This document shows positions 58,186-64,000 of a DNA stretch of 64,000 nt, one piece after another. Location: positions 14,808,636 to 14,872,635 of the forward strand of contig CM119268.1 of the NCBI GenBank assembly GCA_051294375.1, written 5' to 3'. The notes beneath the pieces were generated by a model. It made no database searches. It was not told where the DNA came from and was given only the letters and a program-made list of their open reading frames with translations. This stretch comes from Paraspadella gotoi (lineage: Eukaryota; Chaetognatha). The first letter of the stretch is position 1. The number at the start of each line of letters is the position of its first letter. Made by a program: the position numbers and the translations under genes.

Positions 58186-58223
58186 AAACCAGCTCAGCGT
58201 TTAAATCGTCGTTTGTACCGCAT

Positions 58224-58229
58224 CACGTG
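58224..58229. promoter_or_regulatory. CACGTG E-box in GCATCACGTGATG
   Basis: Palindromic E-box core, same extended string as at 8628-8640. It lies 250 bp upstream of the candidate start codon at 58473. Confidence 0.3.
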
Positions 58230-58472
58230 ATGTCCTTCACTTTTGCCTCCATTGGGGTGAAGACTGAATAGTGAGCTTTCAAAGGGTGTGAGAGGGAAAA
58301 GTGTAATTTGAAGATTTTCTCGGAAAATTGGTCGGCACCGGATTAATAATCCTTCAACCCAACCCCACTCCACGGTCCCGTCGGCCACCTTATCATACCC
58401 TAGCTCTCTAGAGGACCATCGTTTTAGGCCGTCGTCGTCGTCATCGTCGTCGCCGTCGTCTTAATAAGCGGC

Positions 58473-58560
58473 ATGGCTGACCCCAAGGGCAAGACTTTTA
58501 TCCTTCCACATCTTTGACCTCAAGTATAACGAGATTGCCCCTTCCTTTTGTTTTCTTAGT
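58473..58560 (+). pseudogene. Candidate first coding exon with a probable one-base frameshift
   Basis: ATG at 58473 in a good context (GCGGCATGGCT), preceded by a GTC/GCC triplet-rich leader and an E-box 250 bp upstream. It reads MADPKGKTF and then stops after 14 codons. One base out of phase, the text continues SFHIFDLKYNEIAPSF with no repeat character. A one-base insertion error in the T/C-rich junction would explain it. The continuation is cut by the 348-N gap at 58660. No family is recognised. Confidence 0.3.
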
Positions 58561-58659
58561 CAATATATTCTCTTTCAGTTCCCCTTGCTTTTTCTATTGT
58601 TATTTTTCAGTTTCTTCTAATTCAATTCGAACTTAAGAGGTATATTTATCGATTTTTGG

Positions 58660-59007
58660 NNNNNNNNNNNNNNNNNNNNNNNNNNNNNNNNNNNNNNNNN
58701 NNNNNNNNNNNNNNNNNNNNNNNNNNNNNNNNNNNNNNNNNNNNNNNNNNNNNNNNNNNNNNNNNNNNNNNNNNNNNNNNNNNNNNNNNNNNNNNNNNNN
58801 NNNNNNNNNNNNNNNNNNNNNNNNNNNNNNNNNNNNNNNNNNNNNNNNNNNNNNNNNNNNNNNNNNNNNNNNNNNNNNNNNNNNNNNNNNNNNNNNNNNN
58901 NNNNNNNNNNNNNNNNNNNNNNNNNNNNNNNNNNNNNNNNNNNNNNNNNNNNNNNNNNNNNNNNNNNNNNNNNNNNNNNNNNNNNNNNNNNNNNNNNNNN
59001 NNNNNNN
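58660..59007. other. 348-N assembly gap
   Basis: The largest N run in the window. It is followed by an ATCAATCCATC/ATGCATCGCTCC short repeat (59015-59090). Confidence 1.
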
Positions 59008-59699
59008 GACCCGCCGCTCCATCAATCCATCAATCGCCCCATGGATGCATCGCTCCCTCGATGCTTCACTCCTCCAATGCATCGCTCCAGGGAAACGCTC
59101 TCTATCTCTCTCTGGTTTGTTTTGGCCGTCCTTTTTTTAAATCTTTTGATATCCTTCCCTCTTTCCATCTAGATTCCTCCTCCCATTGTAAACTCCGGTT
59201 TACTCCCATTTCTAATCAAACTTTTATCCCTTCGTCCGTCAGTCTCTCCGTCTCTCTCCATCAATCCGTCCATCTTCCGCGCCACTAGTTTTACAGCCTT
59301 TTCTCTCTCTCTCTCTATCTCGGTTAAATACTTTCAAGTCGCGTCTTCATTTACATATCCTCGCGTATTTTTTTATTTTGCCTCCGGTTCTCTTCTTATT
59401 CATTTATCATTCGCCTAACGGAGAATGAAGCTCGAAGCTTTGATGAACTCGCTCCGTTCGAATCGCGGGCGTGTCTTTTCTATTTACCGCCCTCGTTACT
59501 CGCGTATCCCATAGGGGGCGAGGGGCATCGGTAGGAGACGTCAAGGGTTTAGTTACGGGCGCGGGGTGACCGAGGTTCTTTCTGTCTTGATCTCAATTGG
59601 GATAAGAAGCAAAAAAGATAATACAAAATGAACGCCATATTTTTTTTCCAAAAGCGCCCCATCCTTACGCTAAGAGTTGGGAATGAAGCAAGGGTTTAC

Positions 59700-59750
59700 G
59701 CTTTAGGGTTAGGCATTGTTTAGGGATTAGTTGGAGTGTTAGGGTAAGGG
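59700..59750. repeat. Degenerate TTAGGG-like cluster
   Basis: Four TTAGGG words within 50 bp, irregularly spaced, resembling decayed interstitial telomeric DNA. With only four words, chance is possible. Confidence 0.3.
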
Positions 59751-59869
59751 AATTGGAATTCCAAATGGGGCGCGTTTGAAAAAAATTTCCACAAGGCTCC
59801 GGTTTTTGATCAAGTTTGAAATCAACGAGAATTCTATATCTTTGTCAGTTCGAGTTTTTTTCCATTTAT

Positions 59870-59960
59870 CGACTCCCAGAATTTGAACCCGGTGCGTTTT
59901 CGTCTTTCTCGCGCTGCTGCGAGGTGGAAGAGGCAATGAACCCATGATACCCACCAAGAA
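59870..59960 (-). repeat. tRNA-like element, minus strand
   Basis: On the minus strand, CCGGGTTCAAATTCTGG forms a full 5-bp T-arm with a canonical box B, and CTCGC/GCGAG forms a 5-bp anticodon-like stem upstream, with a long variable region in between. The acceptor stem does not pair, so it is a pseudogene or SINE head at best. Confidence 0.25.
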
Positions 59961-60024
59961 AAGTAAAGGAAAGATGGATTTCGCAATTTTGCGTGTTTGC
60001 GTGTCGCAGGAGAAAGCGAGTAGA

Positions 60025-60036
60025 GAGAGAGAAGAG

Positions 60037-60113
<77 letters not shown>
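60025..60113. repeat. (GA)n microsatellite
   Basis: GA tract of about 38 units plus a broken 5' end. It is opposed by the CT tract 100 bp downstream. Confidence 0.95.
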
Positions 60114-60114
<1 letters not shown>

Positions 60115-60209
60115 GGTTTTGTTTCCACTACGTCTCTATTTTCTGAAAATTCCCTTGATCCGTCGTTAATCCTGGTTGCTCCGTCCATCAAAGCGTTTCT
60201 TCCTGGGAC

Positions 60210-60212
60210 CAG

Positions 60213-60249
<37 letters not shown>

Positions 60250-60331
60250 CTCTCCTCATCCGTCTCCTCATCTCTCCTTCTCTCTCTCCCTCTCTCATCT
60301 CTCTTGTCTGCTCTCTCTCTCTCTCTCTCTC
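60210..60331. repeat. Interrupted (CT)n tract
   Basis: CT repeats with CATCCGTCTC, CATCTC and TGTCTGC breaks. Confidence 0.9.
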
Positions 60332-60431
60332 CCTTAAATAAAAACGAATTTGCATACACATTTTATACGGAAAAGTAAGGACCGGAAATCCCTCTTTTCG
60401 TATTTTTAAACAGTTATTTCGTCTCATAAAA

Positions 60432-61031
60432 CAGATAAGACAACTTCATAAAACGGAAGCATCAACTGATTTTTGCCGTCAAGATAAGTAACAAAGAGCG
60501 GAGGGGCCCGGTCGGCGGCGGCGGCAGAGGCGATTGAAAGCGGTGGCGGCGTCCAGAAGCGTCGGTGGCAGTGCAGTGCGGCAAACGAAAGCCAAAAGGC
60601 AAATGAAAATGAATCGAACCGTGGGTGGCGGAGAGGACGTGCGAATAACCAGCATCAGTTTGTGATTCCTGGTGAACCTTAGTTGTGACATCTTTGTCTA
60701 CACGGGTGTCGAATTCTCCAAAAAAAACCAAATCTCAAAAACGAAAATGAGCGGGGATCTTCTCGAATTTTTAAATGTTGAAAAAATCCTAATTACGGTT
60801 TCGCGACGTTTTGACGTTTTCACTGTTACTCTCCCGTCGGGAGCCAGTCCGTTAATTTTTTATTTCTTGATTTTTTTTTTGTATAATATCATTTCAATAT
60901 TTTTAAAACATTTTTTGGCCCTGCAGTTGCTCTCTTTTTTTCAGATAAATATTTCAAAGCGTGACGCTTATGGAGAGAGTAATAAGCTGAAAAAATTTTA
61001 TCAATAATTAAGTACTACGGGATGGAGGAAA

Positions 61032-61073
<42 letters not shown>

Positions 61074-61589
61074 AGAGAGAGCGGAGGAGAGAGAGGAGGA
61101 GAGAGAGAGAGAAGGAGAGAGACGCTCTCTGGAGGAAAAAACAAAAGAAAATGATTCCAACGCCAACGAAAAGTAAATGACACCAACGACAACGGGGAAA
61201 AGGACGAACGACCGGACGGACGACGACGGCGACGGAAAACAATTGTCTTTTCTTTCTTTCTCCTAATAATCTCGGGAGTAATCGCATCATGGAGAATAGA
61301 AGAAGTGGGTAGAGTCCTATGAAGAAAAAGCTATTTACAAACCGGCAAAACGTAAACAAAAAAAAAAACCAAAACAAAAAACACTTTCTCATATTTCTTT
61401 TTCCAAGAGAAACATTTTTTTTGTCGCACAGAAGCATCGACCTTATGTCCAATGTAAACTCCTCCCTCCGCTCCCCTTCCCCCCAACCCCACCCCCGCCC
61501 CCACACGTAAAACGATTCCATCCTTCGACGTCGAGACCGGACGGCTTGACAAAGAGACGAGCCGACGACGTCCATTGATGTTGAACAAT
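60432..61589 (+). repeat. ~1.1-kb tandem duplication, copy 1
   Basis: Runs from ACAACTTCATAAAACGGAAG through a GGC triplet block (60510-60560), ATGAGCGGGGATCT, a GA tract and a CAAAACGTAAAC block up to the 25-N gap. The same order recurs after the gap. Confidence 0.85.
61030..61125. repeat. Interrupted (GA)n tract
   Basis: GA repeats with GGAG and GCGGAG breaks. The matching place in the second copy is a 186-N gap. Confidence 0.9.
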
Positions 61590-61614
61590 NNNNNNNNNNN
61601 NNNNNNNNNNNNNN
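61590..61614. other. 25-N assembly gap
   Basis: Exactly 25 N, separating the two duplicate copies. Confidence 1.
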
Positions 61615-62391
61615 ATAAAAAATAAGATCAACTCAAAAACGGAAGCATAAAACTATTTTTGCCTCAAGAAAAGTAACAAAGGCGGACGGGGCGGTGGCGG
61701 CGGCGGCGGCGGCAGAGGCGATGAAAAGCGGTGGCGGCGGTCAGAAGCGTCGGTGCCAGTGAAGGCGGCAAAGGAAAGCCAAAAGGAAAATAAAAAGAAC
61801 AACCGTGGTGGCGGAGAGGACGTGCGATAAAACACAGCAGTGGTGATTCTGGTGAACCTTAGTTGTGACATCTTTGTCACACGGGGTCGAATTCTCAAAA
61901 AGCCAGCTCTCAAAACGAAATGAGCGGGGATCTCGAAATTTTTAAAATTTTGAAAAATCTAATTACGGTTTCGCGACGTTGACAGTTTCACTGTTTACTC
62001 TCCCCGTCGGGAGCCAGTCGTTAAATATTTTTATTTCTTGATTTTTTTTTTGGTATAATATCATTTCATATTTTAAAAGCCTTTTTCTGGCCTGCAGTTG
62101 CTCTCTTTTTTTCAGATAAATATTTCAAAGCGTGACGCTTATGGAGAGAGTAATAAGCTGAAAAAATTTTATCAATAATTAAGTACTACCGGGGATGGAG
62201 AGAAANNNNNNNNNNNNNNNNNNNNNNNNNNNNNNNNNNNNNNNNNNNNNNNNNNNNNNNNNNNNNNNNNNNNNNNNNNNNNNNNNNNNNNNNNNNNNNN
62301 NNNNNNNNNNNNNNNNNNNNNNNNNNNNNNNNNNNNNNNNNNNNNNNNNNNNNNNNNNNNNNNNNNNNNNNNNNNNNNNNNNNNNNNNNNN

Positions 62392-62426
<35 letters not shown>

Positions 62427-62823
62427 AAAACAATTGTCCTTTTCTTTCTTTCTCCCTAATAATCTCGGGAGTATCCGCATCATGGAGATGAGAAAAGTGG
62501 GTAGAGTCTATGAGAAAAAGCTATTTACAAACCGGCAAAACGTAAACAAAAAAAAAAACCAAAACAAAAAACACTTCATTTTCTTTTTCCAAAGAGAAAA
62601 ACATTTTTTTTTNNNNNNNNNNNNNNNNNNNNNNNNNNNNNNNNNNNNNNNNNNNNNNNNNNNNNNNNNNNNNNNNNNNNNNNNNNNNNNNNNNNNNNNN
62701 NNNNNNNNNNNNNNNNNNNNNNNNNNNNNNNNNNNNNNNNNNNNNNNNNNNNNNNNNNNNNNNNNNNNNNNNNNNNNNNNNNNNNNNNNNNNNNNNNNNN
62801 NNNNNNNNNNNNNNNNNNNNNNN
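61615..62823 (+). repeat. ~1-kb tandem duplication, copy 2 (two gaps)
   Basis: Repeats 60432-61410 with many single-base deletions. It contains N runs at 62206-62391 (186) and 62613-62823 (211), a GGC block (61693-61715) and a (GAC)n run of about 11 units (62392-62425). Confidence 0.85.
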
Positions 62824-63696
62824 CAAAAACGTCGGAGAAAATGGAGCAAAAGCGGAAGTCGTTTGGATCGGAAATTGTGATCGTGGTCCTTGCTCGATCT
62901 GAGAGGATCGTCATTGTCATTCATAGAAAAAGTGATCCCTCATCGAATCCTTTTGACTATAATTACTCGGATGCGTCTTTGTCAGCATTAACGACTTCAA
63001 GATAAAAACAATGCCAACGACGACGATGATGAACACAACATCCCGAAAATACAACCACGTCTTTTTTTCATCTCAGTCAATATATTCTTTCCCACGCATT
63101 TCACAGACGAAGCCGTCATCCTCACAGTGAACTTCACGTCGAATAAAACGGCCACACGAAAGTTCGTTCACCTTCTTCTCTTTAAAACGAAAAAATAAAA
63201 AAGAAAAAAAGAAAAAAACTACGCATTTTTCCGACTTTTACCGGAAGTCGTCGGACGACGTCTAAGAAAATCTCGGTCGCCGCGATAAAATAAACGATGC
63301 TGACGCAGCAACAGCAGCAGCAACGACGCTGCCGTAGCAGCAACGACGCTGTGGCAGAGCCCCCCCAACGCCATCAGTCACCATTTTCTTAACCATAACG
63401 AAACATTTGTGTGCGAGCTGAAATGTATACGTGAGAAAAAAGAAGAAGAAAAAAAGATTTCAAGAAAAGAGAAAAGCCGCGAGAAAGAAAAAAATTATTT
63501 TGATTATTTTTCTCGCCCGAACTAAAAGCCCCGTCTGCCTCTGGCGTCGCGGCAGACGACCGAGGAAGATGACGCCAGAATGAGTGGGATTTGATTTTCA
63601 CGACAGATGGCGTGAGAAAAAAATGATTATTCTACTCGCTGGTCAATGGATATACATTATATGTAACGACATCATCCGTTTTCATCGATGACTGAC
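62824..63696. other. Complex sequence, no gene called
   Basis: No domain seen. A 31-codon plus-strand frame (63297-63392) begins MLTQQQQQQRR and contains a direct repeat of AGCAGCAACGACGCTG; it is too short and repetitive to call. Confidence 0.3.
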
Positions 63697-63697
63697 A

Positions 63698-63729
63698 ATA
63701 CGTACATACGTACATACGTACATACGTGT
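63698..63729. repeat. 8-bp TACGTACA array
   Basis: Four units of ATACGTAC in tandem. Confidence 0.9.
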
Positions 63730-63805
63730 ATAGCGCCTGGAGAAAAATCTGTTCTGATTTCGTCTTTTTTCAGACAGACGATGATGGAAGAGAAAGAAAG
63801 AGAAT

Positions 63806-63868
63806 ACTCGCCTCTCTCTCCATGCAAGAGAGAGAAAGGGCGCCTCTCTCTCTCTCTCCATGCAAGAC
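63806..63868. repeat. Two-unit ~32-bp repeat
   Basis: CGCCTCTCTCTCCATGCAAGA occurs twice, the second with a longer CT run, separated by a short GA run. Confidence 0.8.
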
Positions 63869-64000
63869 GCGGAGAAGATGTCGCCCTCGTTCTCTTTGCA
63901 GAAGAATCAAAAGAATTTCCTCTTTTCTCGTTCTGCGGATTAAATCTTTTGTTTAGAAAACCAATTTCGAAATTTTCCGCGGTTTTTCCCCCTTTTTTTT

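Larger units (their letters stand above)
59008..60024. other. Complex sequence, no gene called
   Basis: It starts with CCATCAATCCATC-like words (59015-59090). A CT tract is at 59303-59318. TTAGGG-like words (TTTAGGGTTAGG, TTTAGGGATTAG, TTAGGGTAAGG) cluster at 59700-59750. Confidence 0.35.

Noticed and set aside
63297-63392. 31-codon frame with a Gln run (MLTQQQQQQRR)
   Set aside because: Short, built on a CAG repeat and an internal duplication; no further support.

Overview
This looks like nuclear DNA from an invertebrate animal. The reasons are very dense (GA)n/(CT)n microsatellites, GAC/GTC triplet runs, tRNA-like SINE heads, a decayed non-LTR retrotransposon, and no bacterial-style gene packing. 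An arthropod such as a crustacean is my guess, but nothing in the window fixes the species. I could name no complete host gene. Most open frames are low-complexity shadows of repeats (Ser-Leu, Arg-Glu, poly-Asp, poly-Phe).

Layout. 1-5.4 kb: microsatellite-free, AT-rich DNA. It holds a minus-strand decayed LINE whose endonuclease and reverse transcriptase motifs are still readable (about 740-2760), plus a gag/ORF1-like pseudo-frame upstream of it. 5.4-8.5 kb: GA/CT tracts and a decayed ~35-bp minisatellite. 8572-23363: one 7.4-kb segment present twice in direct tandem. 23.5-37.6 kb: polypyrimidine DNA, minisatellites, a second tandem duplication (28.9-31.3 kb) around an N gap, and a pyrimidine-only block. 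37.7-41.7 kb: a large palindrome with ~1.75-kb arms, exactly bracketed by two 25-N gaps. 42.0-47.5 kb: a second palindrome plus a third, direct copy of the same segment. 47.5-58.6 kb: more complex DNA with the best promoter candidate (four CACGTG E-boxes and a GC box at 52.45-52.59 kb), a possible acidic coding exon, a proline/alanine-rich CpG-dense segment and several minisatellites. 58.6-64 kb: gaps, opposed GA/CT tracts and a fourth duplication.

How it fits together. Every large duplication abuts or contains an N run, and six of the eleven N runs are exactly 25 bases long. Copies differ mostly by single-base indels and microsatellite length. I infer that much of the apparent structure comes from long-read gap filling (over-filled gaps, and reads that fold back through an unremoved adapter) rather than from the genome. 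The biology most likely to survive re-assembly is the LINE, the E-box promoter, the tRNA-like heads, the minisatellites and a few small candidate start exons (42.2-42.4 kb, 41.3-41.6 kb, 52.9-53.2 kb, 58.47 kb). Frames in duplicated segments are broken in some copies and open in others, so CDS calls there are tentative.
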